The notes: generated from the letters alone by a model not told the origin. Positions 23,344 through 34,523 are shown, numbered from the stretch's first letter. The stretch: 64,000 nt of DNA from Adenanthera pavonina (GCA_026686845.1 JAIVEN010000002.1:22666001-22730000), one strand, 5' to 3'. Program-made: numbers and translations.

Positions 23344-24524
23344 AAGGCCATCTGAAGAAGCAGGGGGGGATTTTTGGACATTGAAAAATCCTAAGAGACA
23401 TTGTAAGAGGAAGCTGAGATGGACACCGAATGAATGGAGGAAGTTCACTGCTAAGCAACAATCCGAAGAGGGGGAAGCAATTTGTGCGAGTATCTAGTGG
23501 CTCTGGACGGTAATTTTTGTTTGAGTTTTTTGAGTCCTCCAAATTCTAAGTGGATACTGACATAATGAATTGTATGGTAGGGTGGTTGTTTGTTTAAGTT
23601 CTTTGCTCGTTTAGCTATCATTTTGAAGAAGTGTGTGTTGAGTTCTGATTTATACAGTCATTCTTTGTTATGTGGATTTCATGCGTTTGAGATAGGCTCA
23701 TCTAATGTTAATGAATGAAGGATTGTTGTTGTTTTGTACTAGAAATCTTGCCCATACTGGTATTGTAAGGTTCATTGGTTGTTTCTGTGTGATTTTGCTG
23801 ATAGGAGGGATTGGATTAAATACTGATTTTGAGTCGTGGAATCACATTTCCGTAGCTAGCTTCAGTCTTGCCCATTACCTGTTGCTCTGTATTAAATTTG
23901 TTCTTGCTATTGTGAGCTCATTGGTTCTGTGTTATATTTTAGAAAGAATAATCATTTTCCTTACCTCCGGTAATCACGCTATGGAACCTACCTATTCAGT
24001 TATGAGCTTCCTAAGTGGATATATAGTTATGTGTTTCTACACCTAAGCGTTTGATCTGGTCTCCAAATATGTGCACGGTGTTTTGGTCATGGGCAGGAGG
24101 ATATGTGCATGTAATTTATCTTTTTAGTAAGTGTTAGCAGCTGGATATATACTTAGCTTTATACATTTAAAAGGTGATTAGATGAAAGTGATTTTCCATC
24201 AAAAGCCTTCTTGGTTATGAAAAGCTGATCATAGATATAGCCATACGATTTTGTCTTATTTGTGAAAGTTGTACCTATTATAGTAAGTGCGTGGGTGTTG
24301 GTTTAAGGCTATATATATCCTCTTTTAACTCAAAGTGGGTTACTATATCTCTCACACAAGTATTAGCTCTAAAAGGTGCTTTTGAAGTTGTTTATACACC
24401 CATTTTTTAATTTAAAGTAGAATCTTTTTGTTGTTCACGTAAATATTGCTTCAAAATGTGCTTTTGGAAAATGATTTATGTGATAAAATTTATTCATTTT
24501 TTTAAGTTATCTTTTTGCCTCGAG

Positions 24525-25265
24525 TGGTAGTACCGTGGGCCTTTTGAATTCAAATCAGTAACTTGTGAGTGATAAAGTCACCACATATACTGGTTATTTT
24601 TCTTCAAAATATAAGTAATAATCTCATTTTTAATTTTTTTTAAATAAATATGTGGTAAGAGGATTTTACTTATTTTAAAGGAAATAAAAAATTTTATTTA
24701 TTTTTTCCTTGAACCTTTTTATACCTTTTCGTCTCAAGTAACATTACTGCAGACATTTAGGTATTAGTGGGTACATCGTGAGCGATAAAGTTGCCGCAAT
24801 AAAACAATTGGTTTTATTTTATAAAAATAAAATTGTTTACAAATATTTCCTTTTTAAATTAAAATAACAAAATAAGTTTTATCCTTTTCAATTACCTCGA
24901 GTGGTAACATCGCGGGTATTTAAATGTTGATCAGTAACTTGTGAGTGATAAAGTCACCACATATGCTGATTATTTTGTTTTATTTGTGAATATAATTAAT
25001 AATCACGTTTTTTGAATTCCCATATTTTTATAAATAAATATGTGTGATCTTATTTGTTCTAAAAAAAAAAGAAGAAAAAAGAAGTAATTATAATAAATTC
25101 GTAAAAAAGTTATTATTTTTGAAATTTCTTATGCCTTTTGTCCCGAGTAATACTACCGTGGACACTTAGGTATCAATGGGTAAATGTGAGTGATAAAGTC
25201 ACCACATGAGCCAATTGGTTTTGTTTTTTTTTAAAATAAAATTGTTTTCAAATATTTCTTTTTCA
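24525..25265 (+). repeat. Four-copy diverged repeat array in the solo LTR
   Basis: A core like GTGAGTGATAAAGTCACCAC occurs at 24565, 24778, 24941 and 25186. Each is preceded by a CGAGTGGTA/CCGAGTAATA-type word. Copies 1 and 3 resemble each other (AGTAACTTGTGAG before, TGGTTATTTT or TGATTATTTT after), as do 2 and 4 (AATTGGTTTTRTTTT after). The array is thus a duplicated two-part unit with a period of about 380-410 bp. The core contains a short palindrome (GTGA..TCAC). Confidence 0.65.
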
Positions 25266-27157
25266 AACCAAAACAAAATGTTCAAATCATGTATAATTTT
25301 AATTATATTTTCTAAATTGAGGAAAAACACATATTCTCTTTTAGAAATTGATTAAACCAAAAAATACATAAATAAATGAAAAGAGTAAATAATGAGAATT
25401 AATCTGTCTTTTACAAATTAAAACACACCAACCAATTCTAAAAATTGTTTTCTTTGTGGAAAGACAAATTATTTTCCATAAACCTCTCTTTTTGAAGAAA
25501 ATATATATAAATATATATATATAAATAAAAAAATAAAAAAATACCAACCCAGTGACATGCATTTTTTGTCCGAACTACGTCGACTTTGATCCCTATCGCA
25601 GGGTACGTAGGCCCCAGACTCTAATTCTGGGTCAAGTCCACTTTTGTAAATAAATAATATTTTTCTCTTAATTTATTTTTCCCACCTTTTCATATTTTCA
25701 TTTTATTCTTTATTTTCATTTTTACATTTTTCCTATTTTTTTATATTTATTTTTGCATGTGAATTGGAAAAGGGCAATCAAAATAATTTTTTAAAAGCCA
25801 TAAAAATTGCATGATCAACCTAAGGTAACCGTTCTTAGGAACGGGTGTTGTGGGGGTGCCTAACACCTTCCCCACTCACAATCGTACTCCCGAACCCAAC
25901 TCTGATTCGCAGACCATCCTTGTCCATTTTTTTGTTTTGTCTCGGTTTTCCAAAATTTCCCTCAAAATTTTGGTGGCGACTCCCTCCGAAACCGGCCTTC
26001 CGCCGTGCGGGCCGGTTTCTCTCATTTTCTTTATTCTCCGCGCCATCCGCGCCGCATTTTCGGGTATGACATAGTTGCCACCAATTGATAATAAAATTTA
26101 AGGTTTTTCGACATTTCAGTTTACGACTTTTAACCAGCACATCAAGGATCAAGACCCTATGTTGTGAAGTTAAGCTCTCACCAGGGATCACTTTGCAGTT
26201 TTTACAAGCTCTTCTATCTGAATTCCTTACAAAAAATAAATCAATTTGTGACATTTGGCCTCCACTGTTATATGTGACTAGATGCTCCTCTCATTTTTTA
26301 AAACAGGTGTTCACAATCGTGAAGGTATAAATCATTAAGAAATCAATAATGGAATGCCCCTTCTTGTTTAATTCTCCAAAATCAAAATTGTCACGAGTTC
26401 CTACATATTGTCTTGTCTCTTTCCCCACATGATCATTAAGGTCCCCACCAATGAAAATCTTTTTCTCTTATAGGATGTTTTGAACAAAGCCCTCCAAATA
26501 TTTCCAAAATTTATCTTTAATATGTGCTTCTAACTCTATTTGAGTTGCGTAAGCACTAATTATATTGAACATATCATGCCCAATATTCAATTTTAAGGGT
26601 AATATCCTATCTCCAATCCTTCTGACTCCCACCACACTTTTTTTTTTCCAAACTTTATCCACAATAATATCAACTCCATTCATTGCTCTAACTTTCCCTA
26701 CATACCAAAGTTTGAAACCAGTAGTATCTATCTCTTTAGCTTTTTTCCCTACCTATTTAGTTTCTTGAAGACACAAGATGTTAATTTTATTCGAATCATA
26801 GCGTCCACCACCTCCATAGATTTATCTTTTAATGTATTAATATTCCAAGAACCAAAATGAATTTTGCTCTCCTGGGCTAACTTCTTTACCTACATCTATC
26901 CAGAATGATGTGGGAACCCTTGTTCATTTAACATTACACCCGGGCGCCATTATAGCTGCTCCAACTCATTTAACACTGCATTCAAGCCATACAACATGTT
27001 ACTTCTAGGTAACGACTTAGCCTTAACACAAAAATATCCTTGATCCATATTATAGAGATTTGACAAAATTTTACATTGGCTGTTGAGGGTCTAACACAAC
27101 ACTCCTCCTTTATCTGGACTTGAGACCGGCTATGATACTATATAAGCGGAGTTCCTC

Positions 27158-27170
27158 ATGTCCTATTTAT
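27158..27170. repeat. LINE target-site duplication, right copy
   Basis: ATGTCCTATTTAT, identical to 19844-19856. Confidence 0.85.
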
Positions 27171-27911
27171 GAGGAAAAAAGAACTACTTTATGAGTATTA
27201 AGGTAAGAAGTTGAAGGAAATGAGTTGAAGTTGGTTAAAGAAAAAAAGCTATTTTACGAGTATTAAGGAAGGGAGTTAAAGTTAGTTAAAGATAATTAAT
27301 TTGTCTTATATTTTTTATTTTTTTCAAAATTACTCATATTTAATTAATCTCTCTCTTTTAATTTTTCACCTCGTGACTCTTAATAGTGTTAATGAAGGAG
27401 GGTAATGTTGGTAAAAGAAATTAATATAATATTAATTTTCTTTTTTTCTCGATCATTAAAAGAGAAAATTTTTTTCTTCTAAATAAGAGCGAAGGGAGTA
27501 ATTACTATACAAAAATGAATATGTTGCGATGCCAAAAATATTACCACTCTATATATATATATTATATTTTTTGTGGAAATTAATAAATGACTAAGGAAGA
27601 AATATCTAACCAAGATTCATATTTCATGCTATGCTGCATGAGATAAGTGTGAGGAAATGTCGTGTCGGCTACCTTGTAAGATACTCAACTTTGTTCTCTT
27701 TCAACGTTTGTTTTAAAATTTGCTAACCTTTTTGGATTTAGTTCATACATTTATTAGATTTAAACAAGCCATATCATCCATGAGTTGTGACCAGTGCTCT
27801 CTCTCTCTCTCTATTTTTTTTTTGTAATATGATTACTATTCTTCTAATTCATCACAAATCTAATCTAAGGACCTCAAACTTATGAAATTAACACCTAAAA
27901 ACTTTAAATAC
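27171..27911. other. Spacer with a 65-bp tandem duplication
   Basis: CTACTTTATGAGTATTAAGG at 27184 recurs with two changes at 27249, and the following GAGTTGAAGTTGGTTAAAG-like text is also repeated, giving an imperfect 65-bp duplication. A lone Stowaway-like end (GCGAAGGGAGTA) lies near 27487-27500. No gene. Confidence 0.45.
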
Positions 27912-28452
27912 TACTCTCTCCGATCTATATTATAAGATATAGCCAATCACTTTACGTATTTTAAAAAAAAAGTTGTTACATCCTTAAATTTATCAAAAGA
28001 AGTAAAAATTCCAAATTTACACTTATCAATTGAGATAATGTAAATACCATTAAGGCTGACAGAGTCTCAATAATTAATATATGAAATGAATCGAACCAAT
28101 TGATATACAAGATATGGCAATTCAGATAATTTGACATTTGACCAATGAAAGTGATTTTTGAATTTTAATTAAAGCGGTTATTAAATTTTTTTTAATTAAA
28201 GCACATAAGACCAATCAAATTGCTGGATCATTGAGAGAGAGCATCTATTATGAACACGTGCTTTTTTTTTTTTCTCTCTTTTCATTAATTTTTATTCCAC
28301 TCCTTTAATTAAATTTTTATTCCACCACAAGTTACAAGACCATTTATTAAATGAATAAGGTGCAAAAAAGAGAAATTAGTACACAATACTTTATATATTA
28401 TGGACTGACAAAATGTGCTACACAACACTTTATAATATGAATTGAGGGGGTA
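27912..28452. mobile_element. Stowaway-like MITE, 541 bp
   Basis: The left end TACTCTCTCCGATCTATATT and right end TAATATGAATTGAGGGGGTA form inverted ends bounded by TA. It is larger than the others and contains a perfect 13-bp direct repeat (TTTTAATTAAAGC at 28163 and 28190) around a 14-bp insert without an A tail. Confidence 0.5.
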
Positions 28453-29889
28453 AGCCTTTTCCAAAAAAATATAATAATTAGTGACTCCTCCTACTTTTCT
28501 TTGGCAAACTATTATTTATATTTTTTAAAGCTGCAATTCTTTATTAATATTATATAGATGTTTGGAATTTAATATTATTTTTAGATGAAAACATTTTTGT
28601 AATATCGAAAAGATTGACATATGATTTTAGATAAAATAAGTAATTATTCTTTTGAACTTAAAAGATATTTTAATTTTATAACCTTTGAATTTATAGGTGT
28701 TGCCGTTCTTAAAACTTCTTTCTAAGATACAAATTAGAAAATAAGGTGTGAAATGATTAGAGAAAAAGAGGTCGAGAATCTAATTAATTCTTCTCTGAAT
28801 GAATACTTTGATATTTTACAAGTGACAAGAACCTATCATCTAAATATCTAATGTTAACGAGAATTTACAATAATATTCTTAAAGTAAAAAGACTATTTGC
28901 AATAATATTGAGTTAACATATTTATAGATGGAAAAAAAAAACTTATTTATAATTTTTTTTAAGAAAAAATCTAATTAATAACAATCCTGCTTTCTTCCAC
29001 CTAGAAAAAGACTGTTGCCAAAGTTATTAGTAAATAAGATATTATAGTTTTCACCCCAAAAAAAAAAGATATTATAGTATTTACAATAATTTTCCCCATG
29101 GCAAAACGCACAACCCTTGTGTTTCTGTTTCTGTTCCTCTACCTCCGCGACCACCATCGTCATCGTCACCAATGGAAGGCTCAAGCTCAGCAACACAAAA
29201 ATGGTGGGTTCTCAAATTAGACAATCACAGACACAGTGTGTTATTGATCATGATTCTGCTCTGGAAAGAGGTTTGATGATGGCCTTCAATTTCTGAAGCT
29301 GCTAATGTCATTCTCACACATATCCAGTCCGCGCCTCTCTCTCTCTCTCGTTTTTTCGGTTGGATCCTTTGAGCATCCTACTGTCACTGTGTCTCTTGTC
29401 AAGCTCTTGTTGATATTATTGTCTTGTGCTTAAGCTCTCTACTTTTCTGATAAACAAAACGAAAACGTTTCCCATTAATTGCAGTTTCCACTTTCCTGAT
29501 AGCTTCCCTGCCTCAACTCTTTCTTCTATATTGTGCTCTGTTAAATAAAATCTCTTCCATGAAGGCGTTCCTCTGTACATATCCATGTTGATTGCTTGAG
29601 TTTTCCAATCCAAACAGATCTAACACCAACCTGAGAGACATAAGAGAAAAGAAATACTACTTGAAAGAATATACCAAACAGAAAAACTGACGTACTAAGC
29701 ACAAAAAGATTCACTGAGAAACCGTCACATTCATACATAAATACTAAGTAGAAAAGGACTCTCAATTCCTCTGATCATTCTAAGTAGACAAAGATTCCAC
29801 CTCTGATACGCTAAGCATACAAGGACTCACACCGAATCAGGAAAATCCAATGATTTGAACAGAAGAGGAAAATTGTGGAACTTGCTATT
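28453..29889. other. Spacer downstream of the U5 gene
   Basis: 28453-29030 is AT-rich without features. 29090-29800 is less AT-rich and reads like former genic sequence. A 40-codon frame from 29099 starts with a hydrophobic stretch (TTLVFLFLFLYL) but has no recognisable family. The micro-insertion at 29036-29078 is listed separately. Confidence 0.4.
29036..29078 (+). repeat. Micro-insertion flanked by a 13-bp direct repeat
   Basis: AAGATATTATAGT at 29036-29048 and 29066-29078, perfect. The 17-bp insert is TTTCACCCC followed by eight A. Confidence 0.75.
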
Positions 29890-30020
29890 GTGAGGGGCTT
29901 CTACAGAGAAACCCCTCTCCAAAAATCGGCGTATGCCGCTGAGAGCGGCGAGCACACGGTATTCTTTAGTAAAAGGCGAAAGAATAGTTCGCTCTGTGCT
30001 CACCGCACGGCTCCGTGGCT
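29890..30020 (-). ncRNA. U5: U5 spliceosomal snRNA
   Basis: The minus strand carries the invariant U5 loop I, CTTTCGCCTTTTACTAAAG (GCCTTTTAC at 29977-29969), which aligns exon ends in the spliceosome. It closes a long stem in which GAGCACAGAG pairs with the later GTGTGCTC. Downstream come the Sm-binding site ATTTTTGG (about 29926-29919) and a strong 3' hairpin, GAGGGGTTTCTCTGTAGAAG followed by CCCCTC, closing at 29892. The 5' end is either AGCCACGG at 30020 (29 nt after the TATA start) or AGCCGTGC at 30012, which gives a more usual length of about 123 nt. Just past the 3' hairpin, CACAATAGCAAGTTCC resembles the plant snRNA 3' box. With intact loop, Sm site and promoter it is likely functional. 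Confidence 0.93.
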
Positions 30021-30041
30021 CGAATGAGTCTGATGCGTGGC

Positions 30042-30093
30042 ATTATATAGTAAAGAGATAGCTGATGCTTCTGTATATTTCTCAATGTGGGAC
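30042..30093 (-). promoter_or_regulatory. U5 promoter: upstream sequence element and TATA
   Basis: On the minus strand GTCCCACATTG (30093-30083) matches the plant snRNA upstream sequence element RTCCCACATCG with one mismatch. TATATAAT (30049-30042) is the TATA box. The 33 bp between them is the spacing associated with pol II, not pol III, transcription of plant snRNA genes. Confidence 0.82.
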
Positions 30094-32119
30094 TTTTCTG
30101 ATCACTAATTTCTGTTTTTTTAATGGAAAAGTTCACTTCAGCACAATACTGTATGCTTGAGTTTGACCCCAGATCAAGTTGCCCACAAGAATTTGCTTTT
30201 GGTATGGAATTTGAAAGATGTCTCCCAGAAAATTAAGAGGTTATTTCTATAACCAAGTGTTTAGGTAAACTGACATATTGAAATCACTAGGTATAACTTA
30301 ATGAGAGTTGGATGAATTCCATCTTTTTTACCACCGTGTCTTCGCGTGAATTAGAACTGAATGCTAACTCCCAAACATTCCTTTTTAGTTTCTCCCCGCA
30401 GACCCAACAAAGAAACATTCTTTCTCAAAATCAATAAGATTTAACAAGAAAACTAGCTGCATCATCATCATCATCATTATTATTAGTATTTTGCTTTTGT
30501 TTTCTTTCTCAAAATCAATAAGATTTAACTTCTTGGTTTTGATGTGACCCCCACAAACCGAGCAGAATAGTTACAAATTTGGACATTTCATAAAGTATCA
30601 CATCCCTAAAGGGATTCAATTGAAGATTAACACTCCACTCAATTTGTGTATGAGAATTTTCTGAAAGGCGAAATTTCAATAATCCAATAACTAACCAAGA
30701 ATTTTACACCAACGTTACATAACTATAACTATAAGCACAGTTAGTGACCAAAAAATATATTAAAGCATAGTTGTGGGTAAATAAAAGAACAATATATTCT
30801 TGCATATATATTAAAAAAAAAAGAACAGTATACTCTTACCCCTCGCCCCAAGAAAAAGGAATGAAAATAATTGGGAGCGTAAGGCCCAAACATATATGAT
30901 GAGATCATGAGGCCCACAATATACAGATTGGATCACAAAGCCCACAATATAATGATGTCCACTGTATAATTTCCAACCCTTGCATCCTTGAGAATCATTC
31001 TAGTTTCTAGCTACCCAAACATTTAACCAAGCAAGTGTTTGGTATCTCATTGATAACCATGTTTTTGGCTAAACATGAGTTTAGTACATTTTTTTGTGCA
31101 TTTGCCTGAGGCTTCTCCGTCGCGGTGGGAACTGATTTTTGGGAAGAAAATCCGTTCTCGCATAAGTAGTTGTTACCTTACTTCTTTGTTGTGCTTCTCC
31201 GTCTCCGTTGCGCCACTTACAGCTTCTTAGTCTCAAAAATAGATTGAAAGAAGCTCGAGCAGTATCTGATACGTCTCACGCACTTCAGTAAGGCCATGAG
31301 CTTCGATACGTCCATCGGTAGCTGTTCTTCCGGCAACTCTTCAGCGGGGCAGGCAGAGACAAGTAAAGGGAGAAGGCTATGGAAGGAAATGAGGAGAGGA
31401 TAAAGAAGAAGACGATGACCAGATGAGAATCGGAAAGGGTCTGCGAAGGAGAAAAGGATACAAAATCAACTAAGGCCATGTTTGTTAGAATGAAATTAGG
31501 TGTAAAGGAAGTGAGTTGGATCAATTAAATAAAGTCAGATAAAAATGAACTAATAAAAATGAGGAAAGGTAGAAAAATTGGGAAAATAAAATTTCCATAA
31601 AATTCTTCCTATCTATTGACTAAAATGTCATTTCAAAATTTTAATCTTCATGAACTGTGACTTGTAAGAAAATATTATATGAGATAGACTATACTCATAA
31701 TTAAATAAATATAGATTAAATTTTAGTCCAAAAAATTAAATTAATCAAGCAATAGAGTTTAACTTTAATTTAGAAGAAAATTATGAGTTAAAATAATTAA
31801 AATAAAGAAAATAAAATATTAAAAAATAATTTTAAACTTTTATGTTTTTTCAAACATATACATACATATATATATATATATTAAATAGATATTAAAAAAG
31901 AAAATTTATTTATTAAAAGTAAGAAGAAATTATTGCATTAGAAGTACTTTTAATTAAAATCATGCAAATATAATTATTTTTGTCAAAACTAATTATTAAA
32001 TAAATCATGTAAATATAAACACGTTAATCCAAAATCAATTTTTATTATAACTATATTGTAAAACCAATTATATCAAAATTTTATTTTAACTAATTGAAAA
32101 TCAAACGGGTACTAAGACT
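30094..32119. other. Spacer upstream of U5
   Basis: A 28-bp direct repeat (TTCTTTCTCAAAATCAATAA...) at 30418-30445 and 30502-30529 flanks a CAT/ATT microsatellite. The micro-insertion at 30783-30837 is listed separately. 31100-31470 is GC-richer with only short frames, possibly gene-derived. From about 31470 an AT-rich segment starts CCATGTTTGTTAGAATGAAA and ends near 32110 in CAAACGGGTACT, loosely like Tourist-type inverted ends. Confidence 0.4.
30783..30837 (+). repeat. Micro-insertion flanked by a 19-bp direct repeat
   Basis: AAAAGAACAATATATTCTT (30783-30801) and AAAAGAACAGTATACTCTT (30819-30837) match at 17 of 19; both differences are transitions. The 17-bp insert is GCATATATATT plus A. 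Confidence 0.6.
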
Positions 32120-32735
32120 ATAAGGCTCATTTCTATTGAAATCCTACATCTTTAGTTAAAAAAATAATAATAATAATTAATAATTCAAAAGCCGTATTAT
32201 TTATTAATTATAAATAGTGCCATTTATCTTAAACCCCACTTAATGTAAAATTACATGGTTTACTTCTAGTTCAAAACTATCATAGAAAACAGGCTCAAAA
32301 TAATGAGCCTAAACATGGATTAAGGCCTATATAAATAATAGATCAAAGTCTTCAAAAAATTGAGCCAAAATCTAGTGTACTTTCTAATATCCCCCTAAAG
32401 CTGATTTTTCTAACTCCAAGCAGGCTTCTTAATATTTCAAAATCTCTTTGTTTGAATAAAAAGTAGGCCAAAATCAATGGTCCCCACGATATTTGTGATT
32501 TATATTTTCGTTGTATAAACTTCTTGACATGTATATATGACGTTGATATGATAGATTCAAATTTTAACAATTCGTTTGGGTAATATGTTAGATTCAAATG
32601 GTCAAGATTTAATTTTAATAGTTTTAGTTTTAATAATTTAAAATTAAATATTTTTTGGTTAACAAAAAAATTATCTACTTCATTAAAAATTTTTAATAAT
32701 TTTTTCATTTGATGAAATATTTTTATTGTCATAAA
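32120..32735 (-). pseudogene. Ty1/copia 3'-end remnant (RNase H tail, polypurine tract, LTR part)
   Basis: The minus-strand frame ends HVKKFIQRKY ... KQRDFEILRSLLGVRKISFRG, which reads like the extreme C-terminus of copia polyproteins (FxxLRSxLGV). It is followed at once by a polypurine tract TTTAGGGGGA (32399-32390) and LTR-like sequence starting TATTAGAAAGTACAC. The upstream part of the frame is too degraded to recognise. The matching 5' LTR and the rest of the element were not found. Confidence 0.5.
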
Positions 32736-32981
32736 AATGATCTATTATATTAAAATATCCGCTGCATAAAAATGTTTATGGAATAAAACTACCAAATCTA
32801 AAAACAATTAAAATAACAATAATCCAATAAATTTGTACGGACCACCGATACTGCTCTCCTTTGGATAGCACAGATCCTTCCCCAGATTACACACAAACTA
32901 GCACTGCATCAAAATAAAAAAAAAACGAAAACCCCAAACTCAACAATATTCAGACCCAAAAGTTGAGATGAGACAAACTCT

Positions 32982-34523
32982 TTATGCATTTGATCTCTTC
33001 AGCAGCTTAGCTGCCTTCATCTTCAACCCCATGACATGTTGTTTTATGTCTTCATTTAACACTGACATGTTCAGACTAGAAGATCCACCTTTTTCCATTG
33101 CCTTCTTTGCTTTCTCCCCATAACTCATTACTCTTTCTCTTATTTTCTCACTTTCTTCACCTTTTCCCATTACTTTCTCTATAGCCTCCTTCACATTTTC
33201 CTTCTTCACCTGAGCCCCATACTGGTCTTCTTCCCCAAAATTCATAGCATTCTCAGCTCCCACCCTCACACCTATCTCTAATAACTCCACAATAACCTTC
33301 TCGTTATAGAACTGCTCAGAAAATAGAGGAAAGGTTACTAATGGCACACCACTGCATATCCCTTCCAGTGTAGAGTTCCATCCACAATGTGTTAAGAATG
33401 CTCCTATTGCTGTGTGTGACAGTATCAGCACCTGAGGAACCCAACCTCTTATTATCATTCCTCTTCCTTTCACTCTCTCCTCCAATCCATCTTCCTTCAG
33501 TAACTTCTCCATTTCCTCTCCTCTGTATGCTCCTCTCAGCACCAAAATAAATGGTCTCTTTGTAGCTTCAAGCCCCAAACCTAGCTCCATCATTTGGGCT
33601 GGTGGTACGCAGTTTAAGCTTCCAAGGCAGACATAGATGACAGATCTCTCAGGCCATGAATCCAGCCACTTCAAATATTGGCCTTCTTCCTCGTTCGAGT
33701 CTGTCTTGCCTCTCTGAACCATATCCAAGATGTCCTTGTTGGATAGTGAGACAGGACCAATACACCAGACCTTTTTACCGGTGGCTTTTTTATACTCTTT
33801 CATGTACTCATTTTCCAGCTCTTCAAAACTATTCACCAACACCCCAAATGCCTGTTCTTCTGCTTCCCATACTTTATCACGATACTCAGCGTCCAACTTT
33901 GTGGTAATATTGAAAAAAGAATGAAGCTGAGATCTTTTGAACGCTACCCTATCGGGCAATCCAGGGACGATGAATGGTTCTGAGCCGGAGACATTCTCGT
34001 AGACCTTGGAAGTCCGCAGACTGTGATTGCATAATAGACTGAAACAATTAGTTCCATCGAATTTTATCGCTGGAACTCGAAACCTCCTGGCAACACAAGC
34101 TACTGATGGAATGTATGGGTCATATATTACGCAGGTGGGAGTGGGACTGAGCTTTTCAAAGAGTTCTTCAAGTGGGTCCTGCAACATGAACAAAGCTTTG
34201 ATGAAGTTCACTCGAAAATCCATGGAAGGCAAGGTATCTACGCTCTCACATCCCTCAGGAACACCTGGCTCAGCGTTTGGGAATTGAAAAAGTTGAAGGT
34301 GGATTGGTGAGCCAGACTGGATCTCTCTGTCGATGGTGGACCGGACTTGAATGGCATTTAAGGGTGTGGTCACTAAGGTCACTTTCACATTCTGACGAGC
34401 CAACAGTCTAGCTATGTCCACCATGGGAAGAATATGACTTGGGGCCATTAAGGGGATCAAAACAAGGTGCATGAGCTGATGATCAAGTTTCTGAGTCATG
34501 GCAGGTGAAGAAGAAGATTCCAT
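32982..34523 (-). CDS. UDP-glycosyltransferase, UGT73 group
   Basis: A 513-residue intronless family 1 glycosyltransferase, expected to transfer a sugar from UDP-sugar to a small hydrophobic acceptor (triterpenoid, flavonoid or hormone) in the cytosol. The acceptor half has the catalytic His in LMAPSHILPMVDIARLLA (H30) and the partner Asp in CVIYDPYIPS (D135). The donor half has the 44-residue PSPG box, W361 to Q404, including HCGWNS; the final Gln is typical for UDP-glucose users. Two oddities: the His is preceded by Ser where GH is usual, and the box begins WVPQ instead of WAPQ. I chose MESSSSPAMTQKL as start because the paralogue at 60180-61715 starts MESMLAMMTQKL. An in-frame upstream Met at 34667 would add 48 residues. 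Substrate cannot be told from sequence. Confidence 0.93.
   Translation of the reverse strand: MESSSSPAMTQKLDHQLMHLVLIPLMAPSHILPMVDIARLLARQNVKVTLVTTPLNAIQVRSTIDREIQSGSPIHLQLFQFPNAEPGVPEGCESVDTLPSMDFRVNFIKALFMLQDPLEELFEKLSPTPTCVIYDPYIPSVACVARRFRVPAIKFDGTNCFSLLCNHSLRTSKVYENVSGSEPFIVPGLPDRVAFKRSQLHSFFNITTKLDAEYRDKVWEAEEQAFGVLVNSFEELENEYMKEYKKATGKKVWCIGPVSLSNKDILDMVQRGKTDSNEEEGQYLKWLDSWPERSVIYVCLGSLNCVPPAQMMELGLGLEATKRPFILVLRGAYRGEEMEKLLKEDGLEERVKGRGMIIRGWVPQVLILSHTAIGAFLTHCGWNSTLEGICSGVPLVTFPLFSEQFYNEKVIVELLEIGVRVGAENAMNFGEEDQYGAQVKKENVKEAIEKVMGKGEESEKIRERVMSYGEKAKKAMEKGGSSSLNMSVLNEDIKQHVMGLKMKAAKLLKRSNA

Larger units (their letters stand above)
22064..26071 (+). mobile_element. 4.0-kb solo LTR, Ty3/gypsy Tat/Ogre-like
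   Basis: The element begins TGTGAACACCCCATTTTGTC and ends GCATTTTCGGGTATGACA, with a perfect 5-bp TSD (TAGTT). It holds no gag, protease, RT or integrase, so it is a solo LTR left by recombination. Plus orientation is supported by a TATA-like TATAAAGG at 23336-23343 and by a 3' region (GGGTGCCTAACACCTTCCCC at about 25853, ACTCCCGAACCC, then TGGTGGCGACTCC) of the kind I associate with large Tat/Ogre LTRs. The U3-like part at 22400-23360 is strikingly purine- and GC-rich; 24520-25260 is a diverged repeat array. Reading frames inside are not convincing genes. Confidence 0.82.
19857..27157 (-). mobile_element. RTE-clade LINE, near full length, split by a solo LTR
   Basis: The element runs on the minus strand from 27157 (5') to 19857 (3'). 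Removing the 4008-bp LTR and one 5-bp TSD leaves about 3.29 kb, about the full length of plant RTE LINEs. The endonuclease part is recognisable in pieces: SWNINTLKDKS near 26820-26860, DIIVDKVWKK and ISAYATQIELEAHIKDKFW at 26480-26680, and IGGDLNDHVG near 26430-26460. The reading then crosses the LTR insertion (RKTLNFIINWWQL before the junction). RT pieces follow: FINLEKTYDRAPREV at about 21000-21050 and ADNIVLIE, a decayed FADD box, near 20750-20790. The 3' end is an ATT/GTT-type repeat beside the TSD. Many stops and frameshifts: inactive. It shares RT and 3' sequence with the fragment at 7690-8847. Confidence 0.88.

Noticed and set aside
22629..23542. Several minus-strand frames of 78-147 codons
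   Set aside because: They are the complement of a purine-rich LTR region, giving Ser/Pro/Leu-rich low-complexity peptides, with no domain.
23705..24046. 113-codon hydrophobic plus-strand frame inside the solo LTR
   Set aside because: It lies in the presumed transcribed leader of the LTR, starts without context and matches no family I know. Membrane-like composition comes from T-rich sequence.
25835..26254. 139-codon minus-strand frame
   Set aside because: It is a chimera: LINE protein sequence up to INWWQL, then reading into the solo LTR across the TSD. Not a gene.
27184..27268. 20-bp direct repeat around 45 bp ending in A, as another micro-insertion
   Set aside because: The sequence after each repeat is also similar, so an imperfect 65-bp tandem duplication explains it better.
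29099..29221. 40-codon frame with a signal-like N-terminus (TTLVFLFLFLYL)
   Set aside because: No known small-peptide motif at the C-terminus and no further exons recognised; kept only as a remark.
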